From the NCBI GenBank assembly GCA_016284315.1, contig JAEEOO010000050.1:1-41994 (forward strand): DNA of 41,994 nt, in the 5' to 3' direction. This stretch comes from Lachnospiraceae bacterium. GTDB lineage: Bacteria > Bacillota > Clostridia > Lachnospirales > Lachnospiraceae. How positions within the stretch are numbered: position 1 is the stretch's first letter; every line of letters begins with the position of its first letter. The translations under genes and the position numbers were made by a program. The notes under the pieces are model-generated. The model was given only the letters and a program-made list of their open reading frames with translations, was not told the origin of the DNA and did no database searches. Of the stretch, positions 1 to 6,143 are shown piece after piece.

Positions 1-301
1 AGACGGATGGTACAGAACCACTGTCATTACTCCAGAAGATTTCGGTTTCGAGAGATGCACTAAGGATGATCTTAAGGGCGGATCCCCTGCAGAAAACGCA
101 GAGATCACAAAGGCTATCCTTAAGGGAGAGAAGGGCCATAAGAGAAACGCTGTATTGTTAAATGCCGGCGCATCTCTTTACATCGGCGGAAAAGCAGAGT
201 CCTTTAAAGAGGGTGTTAAGCTTGCCGCAGAGATCATTGATTCGGGCAAGGCATACGAGACACTTGAGAAGATCATCGAGGTCAGCAACAGACCCGAATA
301 A
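1..301 (+). CDS. trpD: Anthranilate phosphoribosyltransferase, C-terminal part
   Basis: This is the 3' end of a gene that begins before the window. The frame opens at base 2 and gives 99 residues up to TAA at 299-301. TrpD transfers phosphoribosyl from PRPP to anthranilate, the second committed step of tryptophan synthesis. The visible part carries the family's C-terminal signature: TPEDFGF, then [10 protein letters not shown], then [20 protein letters not shown] and an amphipathic helix ending [12 protein letters not shown]. The related thymidine/pyrimidine phosphorylase fold is the only alternative, but the ITPEDFG and GG-x-AEN order is TrpD-like. It is unrelated to the pectin genes that follow and seems to be the last gene of a trp operon, with a strong terminator at 412-456. 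Confidence 0.9.
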   Translation, partial: DGWYRTTVITPEDFGFERCTKDDLKGGSPAENAEITKAILKGEKGHKRNAVLLNAGASLYIGGKAESFKEGVKLAAEIIDSGKAYETLEKIIEVSNRPE

Positions 302-370
302 GAGGAAAAATTACTTAAATAATTAGTTTTCTTGTCTAAAAAGAATCCTTGATTTTTGGTGATTATTTAA

Positions 371-390
371 AAATGTAAGGGTTTACATTT
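371..390. promoter_or_regulatory. LacI-type operator upstream of kduI
   Basis: The sequence AAATGTAAGGGTTTACATTT has perfect 8-bp arms (AAATGTAA / TTACATTT) around GGGT. It overlaps the -35 element at 382-387, a position suited to repression. The same arms recur at the lacI promoter (29250-29269), which makes the LacI protein encoded at 28209-29225 the likely binder. That link is inferred. Confidence 0.75.
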
Positions 391-410
391 TTTATCCTAT
401 TTGCTATCAT
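382..410 (+). promoter_or_regulatory. Sigma-A promoter of the kduI operon
   Basis: The -35 TTTACA (382-387) is separated by exactly 17 bp from the -10 TATCAT (405-410). Start of transcription is expected near 416-418. The -35 lies within the right arm of the operator, so a bound repressor would block polymerase directly. Confidence 0.7.
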
Positions 411-411
411 T

Positions 412-456
412 ACATACAAGAGGCAGACCGCTTTCTGTCCTCTTGTATGTTTTTTT
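412..456 (+). terminator. Intrinsic terminator, probably of the trp operon
   Basis: Arms 412-427 and 434-450 pair over about 16 bp with one bulge around loop CCGCTT, followed by seven T (450-456). It ends transcripts coming from trpD. The kduI promoter fires from inside its left arm, so a kdu transcript would lack the lower stem and leave a gap before the T run. Confidence 0.85.
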
Positions 457-500
457 GATTAAATTTTCTATTATTCTTTTGAAATTAAGGAGGAAGTTTA

Positions 501-1364
501 ATGGAACTTCGTACCGCAGCATCTCCCAGAGATGTTAAGTATTATGACACTCAGAGACTCAGAGATGAGTTTCTTATTCAGAAAGTATTCAGACCCGGAG
601 AGATCTATCTTGTTTACAGTCACATTGACAGAATAATCGCCGGATCAGCTACCCCTACCACAGAAAAACTTGTTCTTACCGCAGGAGATGAGCTTCGCGC
701 AGAGTATTTTCTTCAGAGACGTGAGCTCGGTGTTATCAACATCGGCGGCGCCGGAAGGATCACCATCGACGGCAAGACCACAAAGGTTGCTCACCGTGAA
801 GGTATGTATATCGGAATGGGTAACCGTGATATCTCTTTTGAAAGCGATGATCCCAAGAAGCCTGCTAAGTTTTATCTTAACAGTGCTCCCGCTCATGCTA
901 CTTATCCTACAGTTCTTATTAAACCCACCGGTACTCCCGAGCCCGGCGTTGTTATCGTTAAAGACGAGAACAAGAAAGAACTGGGAAGCATGGAGGAAGC
1001 TAACCATCGCGTGATCTGCAAATACATTCTTCCCGGACAGGTAGAGAGCTGCCAGCTTGAAATGGGTATGACTCATCTTGAACCCGGTTCTGTTTGGAAC
1101 TCAATGCCTTGTCATACTCATGACAGAAGAATGGAAGTATATATGTACTTCGAGGTTCCCGATGACGGATTTGTAATGCATTACATGGGCGAGCCCCAGG
1201 AAACAAGACATATCGTTATGCACAATGAGGAAGCTGTTATTTCTCCCAGCTGGTCCATCCACTGCGGATGCGGATCAAGAAATTACACCTTCATCTGGGG
1301 CATGGTCGGAGAGAACCAGGACTTCGATGATATGGATAATGTAAACAACTGCGATATCAGATAA
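501..1364 (+). CDS. kduI: 5-keto-4-deoxyuronate isomerase (DHU isomerase)
   Basis: KduI (EC 5.3.1.17) isomerises 4-deoxy-L-threo-5-hexosulose uronate, the product released from unsaturated pectin oligomers, to 3-deoxy-D-glycero-2,5-hexodiulosonate. It is a cytoplasmic cupin-fold enzyme. The 287 residues match the family's roughly 280. The zinc-site motif is clear: CHTHDRRMEVYMYF gives H205, H207 and E212, and SWSIHCGCG gives H254. The start is set by AAGGAGGAAG just upstream. It is first in a four-gene operon with kduD 33 bp downstream, under the operator-promoter at 371-410. A second, unrelated candidate for the same reaction sits two genes later (2242-2880). Confidence 0.96.
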   Translation: MELRTAASPRDVKYYDTQRLRDEFLIQKVFRPGEIYLVYSHIDRIIAGSATPTTEKLVLTAGDELRAEYFLQRRELGVINIGGAGRITIDGKTTKVAHREGMYIGMGNRDISFESDDPKKPAKFYLNSAPAHATYPTVLIKPTGTPEPGVVIVKDENKKELGSMEEANHRVICKYILPGQVESCQLEMGMTHLEPGSVWNSMPCHTHDRRMEVYMYFEVPDDGFVMHYMGEPQETRHIVMHNEEAVISPSWSIHCGCGSRNYTFIWGMVGENQDFDDMDNVNNCDIR

Positions 1365-1397
1365 CCCCACTTACTCAATATTGGAAGGAGAAACAAA

Positions 1398-2201
1398 ATG
1401 TCAGAATTTACTAATTTTTCACTTGAAGGTAAAGTAGCTCTCGTTACCGGAGCTTCTTACGGAATCGGATTTGCCATCGCTTCAGCATACGCTGAGTGCG
1501 GAGCTACCATCTGCTTTAACGATATCAACCAGGACCTTGTTAATAAGGGAATTGCAGCATACGAAGAGAAGGGCATCAAGGCTCACGGATATGTTTGCGA
1601 CGTAACCAATGAGGAAGCTGTTAACGCAATGGTTAAACAGATTGAGAAGGAAGTAGGCGTTATCGATATCCTTGTTAACAATGCAGGAATCATTAAGAGA
1701 ATCCCTATGACCGAGATGACCGCTGATCAGTTCCGTCAGGTTATCGACGTTGACCTTAACGCACCCTTCATCGTATCAAAGGCAGTTATCCCTGCAATGA
1801 TCGAAAAGGGACACGGAAAGATCATCAACATCTGCTCTATGATGTCTGAGCTCGGACGTGAGACCGTATCTGCATATGCTGCAGCAAAGGGCGGACTTAA
1901 GATGCTTACCAAAAACATCTGCTCTGAGTACGGTCAGTACAACATTCAGTGTAACGGCCTTGGCCCCGGATACATCGAGACTCCCCAGACTGCACCTCTT
2001 CGTGAGATCCAGCCCGACGGATCAAAACATCCTTTTGATCAGTTCATCTGCGCTAAGACCCCTGCTAACCGCTGGTTAAAGCCTGAAGAGCTTACCGGAC
2101 CTGCTGTATTCCTTGCATCAGAGGCTTCAAACGCAGTTAACGGACACATTCTTTACGTAGACGGCGGTATCCTTGCTTACATCGGAAAGCAGCCCCAGTA
2201 A
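1398..2201 (+). CDS. kduD: 2-dehydro-3-deoxy-D-gluconate 5-dehydrogenase
   Basis: KduD (EC 1.1.1.127) reduces 3-deoxy-D-glycero-2,5-hexodiulosonate with NAD(P)H to 2-keto-3-deoxygluconate (KDG), the next step after KduI. It is a classical short-chain dehydrogenase of 267 residues. The nucleotide motif TGASYGIG is at 17-24, NNAG at 94-97, and the catalytic triad is S147, Y160 and K164 (YAAAK). A gluconate 5-dehydrogenase is the closest alternative in sequence, but the position between kduI and the isomerase/aldolase genes settles the role. AAGGAG precedes the ATG, and the gene is co-transcribed with kduI. Confidence 0.93.
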   Translation: MSEFTNFSLEGKVALVTGASYGIGFAIASAYAECGATICFNDINQDLVNKGIAAYEEKGIKAHGYVCDVTNEEAVNAMVKQIEKEVGVIDILVNNAGIIKRIPMTEMTADQFRQVIDVDLNAPFIVSKAVIPAMIEKGHGKIINICSMMSELGRETVSAYAAAKGGLKMLTKNICSEYGQYNIQCNGLGPGYIETPQTAPLREIQPDGSKHPFDQFICAKTPANRWLKPEELTGPAVFLASEASNAVNGHILYVDGGILAYIGKQPQ

Positions 2202-2241
2202 GTAATGAATGTTATGTCTTGATGGCATAAAGGAGATAAAG

Positions 2242-2880
2242 ATGAAAATAGCACTTATCAACGAGAACAGCCAGGCAGCCAAGAACGAACTTATCTTCAA
2301 TGCTCTTAAGAAGGTTGCCGAGCCTCTCGGACATGAAGTTTTTAATTACGGAATGTATGGCGCAGAGGATCCCAATTCTCTTACCTACGTTCAGAACGGA
2401 ATCCTTGCCGCAGTTCTTCTTAATTCCGGCGCAGCAGATTTCGTTGTTACCGGATGCGGTACAGGTGAAGGCGCAATGCTTGCCTGCAACTCATTCCCTA
2501 AGGTACTTTGCGGACACATTCAGTCACCTCTTGACGCTTACCTTTTCACTCAGGTAAACGATGGTAACTGTGTAGCTCTTCCTTTCGCAGAGAACTTTGG
2601 ATGGGGCGGAGAGCTTAAGCTTGAGTATATCTTTGAGAAGCTCTTCAGCGCTCCCGGCGGAGGAGGATATCCCCCAGAGAGAGTAGTACCTGAGCAGAGA
2701 AACAAAAAGATACTTGACGCTGTTAAGGAAATCACTCATACTGACATGGTCACCATCCTCGATAAGTTGGATCGTGAGCTTGTTAAAGGAGCTCTTTCAG
2801 GTGAAGGCGTTGAGCGCTACTTCTTTGTAAACTGCAAGGATGAAGCTATCGCTTCCAAGGTTAAAGAGATTTTAGCTTAA
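2242..2880 (+). CDS. RpiB/LacA/LacB-family isomerase, DhuI-like
   Basis: A 212-residue protein of the RpiB/LacA/LacB sugar isomerase fold. The phosphate/sugar-binding signature appears as TGCGTGEGAMLACNSFPKV, with the family cysteine at C72. An in-frame ATG at 2209 exists, but AAGGAG at 2230-2235 places the start at 2242. Streptococcal hyaluronan clusters carry a protein of this family and length, DhuI, shown to isomerise DHU as KduI does. By that parallel and by its place between kduD and eda, this protein probably acts on DHU or a related deoxyuronate. That is inference; sequence alone does not exclude a phosphorylated pentose substrate. Both KduI and this protein are encoded in one operon, which is unusual. 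Confidence 0.82.
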   Translation: MKIALINENSQAAKNELIFNALKKVAEPLGHEVFNYGMYGAEDPNSLTYVQNGILAAVLLNSGAADFVVTGCGTGEGAMLACNSFPKVLCGHIQSPLDAYLFTQVNDGNCVALPFAENFGWGGELKLEYIFEKLFSAPGGGGYPPERVVPEQRNKKILDAVKEITHTDMVTILDKLDRELVKGALSGEGVERYFFVNCKDEAIASKVKEILA

Positions 2881-2906
2881 TTTGATATTATTTAAGGAGA
2901 TTTACC

Positions 2907-3545
2907 ATGAATAAAGTACTTGAAGATTTACAGAAGATCGGTATTGTACCCGTAGTTGTTATCAACGACGCAAAGGACGCTAAGCCCCTTGCGGAAGCTC
3001 TTATCAAGGGTGGACTTCCCTGCGCAGAAGTTACTTTCAGAACTGAAGCTGCAGAAGAGTCAATCAGAATTATCGCGGAGAACTTCCCCGACATGCTCGT
3101 AGGTGCAGGAACAGTTCTTACCCCTGAACAGGCAGACAGAGCGGTTAAGGCCGGAGCAAAGTTCATCGTATCACCCGGACTTAACCCCAGAGTAGTTAAG
3201 CACTGCATCGAGAAGGGCTATCCCGTAGCTCCCGGTACCGCTACTCCTTCTGAGATGGAGCAGGCTATCGAGCTTGGACTTGATGTTGTTAAGTTCTTCC
3301 CTGCTGAGAACAACGGCGGTCTTTCTATGATCAAGGCTGTTGCAGCACCTTATACCGGACTTAAGTTCATGCCTACCGGCGGAATCAATGCAAACAACGT
3401 TCGTGATTATCTTGCTTACGATCGTATCCTTTGCTGCGGCGGAAGCTGGATGGTTAAGGGCGATCTTATTAAGGCGGGCGACTTCGCAAAGATCGAAGAG
3501 CTTACCAGAGAAGCAGCAAACATCGTTAAAGAAGTTCGCGGCTAA
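2907..3545 (+). CDS. eda: KDPG aldolase (2-dehydro-3-deoxy-phosphogluconate aldolase)
   Basis: Eda (EC 4.1.2.14) splits KDPG into pyruvate and glyceraldehyde 3-phosphate, ending the uronate pathway. The 212-residue class I aldolase shows the expected residues: E41 and R45 in CAEVTFRT, GAGTV at 67-70, SPGLNP at 89-94, and Schiff-base K129 in VVKFFPAE. The GGI motif (MPTGGIN) binds phosphate. It is the fourth gene of the kdu operon, 26 bp after the isomerase gene, with AAGGAG ahead of the ATG. Its partner kinase gene, kdgK, is 30 kb away at 33980. Some family members also cleave 4-hydroxy-2-oxoglutarate. Confidence 0.95.
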   Translation: MNKVLEDLQKIGIVPVVVINDAKDAKPLAEALIKGGLPCAEVTFRTEAAEESIRIIAENFPDMLVGAGTVLTPEQADRAVKAGAKFIVSPGLNPRVVKHCIEKGYPVAPGTATPSEMEQAIELGLDVVKFFPAENNGGLSMIKAVAAPYTGLKFMPTGGINANNVRDYLAYDRILCCGGSWMVKGDLIKAGDFAKIEELTREAANIVKEVRG

Positions 3546-3560
3546 TAATTATGTTTTAGG

Positions 3561-3596
3561 ATCAGGAGGCGCATTAATTTGCGTTTCCTGATTTTT
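3561..3596 (+). terminator. Intrinsic terminator after eda
   Basis: ATCAGGAGGCGCA (3561-3573) pairs with TGCGTTTCCTGAT (3580-3592) around a short AT loop, with two G-U pairs, then TTTT. The T run is short, so some read-through into the following chemoreceptor gene is likely. Confidence 0.75.
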
Positions 3597-3627
3597 ATGT
3601 TTTATGAGAGGAGTATTTAGGTTCTAC

Positions 3628-5031
3628 ATGGTTTCAAAAAAGTCAGTCATTAAAGGGTACGAAGCAGATAAGGAAAAGCTTATCAGCTACATGAAGAAGA
3701 TTGGGGAAGGAGATTTTTCACTTGCATCTGAAGAAGAATTTAACGACGTAACGCTTGCTTCAGAGATCAATTCAATGATCGCCGGCATCAAAAAAGGAAA
3801 CAATGTCTTTGTAATGCGTATGAATGAAGCAATGACAAAGATCGGCGATTCATCAGTTGTTAAGAACATGATGGAAAAAGTTGACGAACAGGCGGCTATC
3901 GTTGAAACGATACATGCATCCGGCTCGGAACTTGAGAAGTCAATAACCAATGTGCAGTATGCAGCACAGGAGATCCAGGAACATTCAAGAGACGTTCTTG
4001 CCAATGTAAAGGCAAGTTCCGATGAAATGAGAAACAGCACCGATGCCATTGGTGAGTCTGTTCAGGAAGTTGAAAACGTAAACGACCAGGTCCTTCGTTT
4101 TAAAGAGGACGCTGAGAATATCACAAAGATCATTGATCAGATCAAGAGCCTTGCAGGCAGATCATCCCTTCTTGCTCTTAATGCATCCATCGAGGCAGCA
4201 AGAGCAGGCGAAGCAGGAAGAGGATTTGCAATCGTTGCGGATCAGGTTGGTGAACTTTCAAAGAGCACTTCATCATGCGCTGATTCTGTTGTTAAGTATG
4301 TAGATGAGCTTTTGGCAAGCATTGATGAACTTGTTGAATTCATTAAGACTACTACCGATCATCTCAATGACAGTAACGACAGAGTGATAGAGTCCGTTGC
4401 TAATCTTGATAAGATGGCAGAGTATGTAGCGGACATGGATGCAAGCATAGATAAGATCTTTGACGAGATCAACACTCAGTCAGGTCTTACAGAAGAGTTT
4501 ATCGCTCTCGGAAACACAATGGCAGGCGGCTTTAACGAGCTTAATGACGAGTGCTTCAAGACAGGAGAGCATCTCTATAAGATCTCAAGAAATGTTGACA
4601 CAGTAAGATCCGATATGGCAAGAAGCCGTTCTGAATTAACTTTCCTTGACTGGATCACTGTATTTGAAGTAGATCACCTTATCTTTACCTGGCGTCAGTA
4701 CAATAACCTCATCGGTTATGAGCACCTTAAGCTTGAACAGGTTAACAATCCCAGAGGATGTAAGCTTGGCAAGTGGTTTGCTGCGCAGAATGACAGAGCT
4801 ATCACTGACAGTGAGGCATTCAAGAAAGCCCATAGGATTCATGATGACCTTCACAATTTCGCTGTTAAATGCTTTAATGCATCTGCTGAGGGTGAAAAGG
4901 AAAAAGCCATTGGTTACTTTGAACAGGCCCATGTTGCCTACAATGAACTTGTTGCTGCTTTAGAAGATCTTAAAAGGGTAGCAAAAAGTGCCGGCTACAA
5001 AGAGTATACCGACACTACAAGAAGGAAATAG
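3628..5031 (+). CDS. Cytosolic methyl-accepting chemoreceptor with CZB zinc domain
   Basis: A 467-residue chemoreceptor with no transmembrane segment or signal peptide. Residues about 60-300 are the coiled-coil signalling domain with the conserved hairpin tip ([19 protein letters not shown]). The C-terminal part, about 340-450, looks like a chemoreceptor zinc-binding (CZB) domain: H350 in VDHLIFTWR, C378 in RGCKLGKWF, then H402, H405 and H409 in AHRIHDDLH. CZB receptors such as TlpD and related proteins respond to zinc or oxidants. The start is placed at 3628 because AGAGGAG (3607-3613) precedes it; an earlier in-frame ATG at 3604 lacks a ribosome site. No promoter is obvious after the eda terminator, so it may depend on read-through from the kdu operon. 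Confidence 0.88.
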   Translation: MVSKKSVIKGYEADKEKLISYMKKIGEGDFSLASEEEFNDVTLASEINSMIAGIKKGNNVFVMRMNEAMTKIGDSSVVKNMMEKVDEQAAIVETIHASGSELEKSITNVQYAAQEIQEHSRDVLANVKASSDEMRNSTDAIGESVQEVENVNDQVLRFKEDAENITKIIDQIKSLAGRSSLLALNASIEAARAGEAGRGFAIVADQVGELSKSTSSCADSVVKYVDELLASIDELVEFIKTTTDHLNDSNDRVIESVANLDKMAEYVADMDASIDKIFDEINTQSGLTEEFIALGNTMAGGFNELNDECFKTGEHLYKISRNVDTVRSDMARSRSELTFLDWITVFEVDHLIFTWRQYNNLIGYEHLKLEQVNNPRGCKLGKWFAAQNDRAITDSEAFKKAHRIHDDLHNFAVKCFNASAEGEKEKAIGYFEQAHVAYNELVAALEDLKRVAKSAGYKEYTDTTRRK

Positions 5032-5057
5032 TTTTGATCTGAGATATTAGATTTGAA

Positions 5058-5798
5058 TTATTCGCCGCTTCTATAGTTTAAGATGAACTGTAGAAGCGGT
5101 TTTATTTTTTCATCGGGAACATCACTGAAAAGGATTCCGACACAAACGGTTTCATAGTTTGTGGTACCGATCCATTCGCAGTTTCCTTTGTTAAGCCTAA
5201 GACCGCAAATATACTTTTCACCGGTTAAGTCATCGTATCCCCAAAGGATATTTTCTTCGCCGTAGGAATCAATAGTATCCTTGGAAAGATATTCTTCCAG
5301 GTATCTGAAATAAGTGGCATCCGCACAGGCTTTGAAAGTATCTTCATCCGCGAACATCAACGAAAAACTTCTTGAAGCGATCAGTGTATCAAAATTGTTC
5401 TTTGCTTCGTAGGAAGCAAAATTTGTAAGATCCATATTAACCGAAGCATTGATCTCAATCTCACTTGAGGGAGACAATTTTTGTTCTGCCAGATAGGGTA
5501 TCAAAGTTTCCTCGATGTCTACCGTATCTGTCATGTGGTGATTGACAAACAGTATGTTAACCGCCGGTTCTCTCTTCCTTGTGAACACAAACAAAAATGT
5601 AAATGTAAGCGCTACAATGAACGTAACAAAAAGAATTTTGGGTAAATAGTATGTAGCAAAGTATGAGAACTTTTGCTTTGCTGTCATTCCTTTGGTGGGA
5701 TTGACCACGCGCTCACCGTATTTTGTCTGTACCGTAGCGGGAGAGAGGTATTCTTCATTATTTTGTTTTTCTTTATTATCTTCTAATTCAATTCTCAT
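5058..5798 (-). CDS. Membrane-anchored protein of unknown function
   Basis: A 246-residue protein I do not recognise. Residues 1-53 are polar and cytoplasmic, one hydrophobic helix spans about 54-73 (LPKILFVTFIVALTFTFLF), and the remaining ~170 residues would lie outside. The outer part alternates strands and helices (VNILFVNHH; DTLIASRSFSLMFADEDTF), a pattern reminiscent of one lobe of a solute-binding protein, but this is only an impression. It is convergent with the chemoreceptor gene, whose terminator lies within this gene's last codons, and divergent from the importer lipoprotein at 6144. The ATG has a weak AGGGAT ribosome site. Confidence 0.7.
   Translation of the reverse strand: MRIELEDNKEKQNNEEYLSPATVQTKYGERVVNPTKGMTAKQKFSYFATYYLPKILFVTFIVALTFTFLFVFTRKREPAVNILFVNHHMTDTVDIEETLIPYLAEQKLSPSSEIEINASVNMDLTNFASYEAKNNFDTLIASRSFSLMFADEDTFKACADATYFRYLEEYLSKDTIDSYGEENILWGYDDLTGEKYICGLRLNKGNCEWIGTTNYETVCVGILFSDVPDEKIKPLLQFILNYRSGE
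5065..5110 (+). terminator. Terminator of the CZB chemoreceptor gene
   Basis: CCGCTTCTATAGTT pairs with AACTGTAGAAGCGG (14 bp, one G-U) around TAAGATG, ending at 5099 and followed by TTTTATTTTTT. It lies inside the last codons of the convergent gene, so those codons are constrained by the stem. On the minus strand no T run follows it. Confidence 0.85.
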
Positions 5799-6061
5799 AT
5801 AGATAGATCCCTATCGTGATTTTTCTATATAATAACCTAAAATTTGGCTCCGGGTAAAGGGAATATGCTCTTAAATTTTTATAACAAATAGTCTGAAAAC
5901 GCTAAAATGCCGTATTTTCATTGGTTTTAAGTTGCACCTATTGTGTAAACAATTCTGTGAAAACACTTACAAAATGAAAAAAAGTGTTAGTGATTATATA
6001 CAAAAGTGACCTATAAAATGTATAAAATAGGTACAAATTTAGGAATTAAGCCCAAAAGTTG

Positions 6062-6090
6062 TTTACAAATTCGACATAATTTGATAGTAT
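6062..6090 (+). promoter_or_regulatory. Promoter of the importer lipoprotein gene
   Basis: The -35 TTTACA (6062-6067), a 17-bp spacer and the -10 TAGTAT (6085-6090) predict a start near 6097, leaving about 47 nt of leader. The operator at 6103-6116 would lie just downstream of the start as a roadblock. Confidence 0.6.
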
Positions 6091-6102
6091 GTAAAAGCAA
6101 TG

Positions 6103-6116
6103 TGAAAGCGGTTACA
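6103..6116. promoter_or_regulatory. cre-like / LacI-family operator
   Basis: TGAAAGCGGTTACA matches the catabolite-response consensus TGWAANCGNTNWCA at every fixed position. It also resembles the local ATGTAA-N4-TTACAT sites, though its left arm is altered. CcpA or the local LacI regulator could bind here; sequence alone does not decide. Confidence 0.65.
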
Positions 6117-6143
6117 TTGCTAACTTACAAGGAGGATTATTGT

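Larger units (their letters stand above)
5799..6143. other. 345-bp divergent intergenic region
   Basis: No gene is seen. The region holds the promoter and cre/LacI-like site of the importer lipoprotein (6062-6116). It also contains a second weaker site, TGAAAACACTTACA (5958-5971, one mismatch from the cre consensus), a short inverted repeat ACCTAT/ATAGGT near 6009-6032, and a pair of inverted TTGTTTACA elements near 5942-5950 and 6059-6067. An open reading extension from 6006 into the lipoprotein is not a real start, because the ribosome site and signal peptide begin at 6144. The promoter of the minus-strand gene is not clear. Confidence 0.6.

Noticed and set aside
6006-6143. N-terminal extension of the importer lipoprotein from 6006
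   Set aside because: It would run through the promoter and operator and bury the signal peptide; GGAGG and ATG at 6144 give a proper lipoprotein start.
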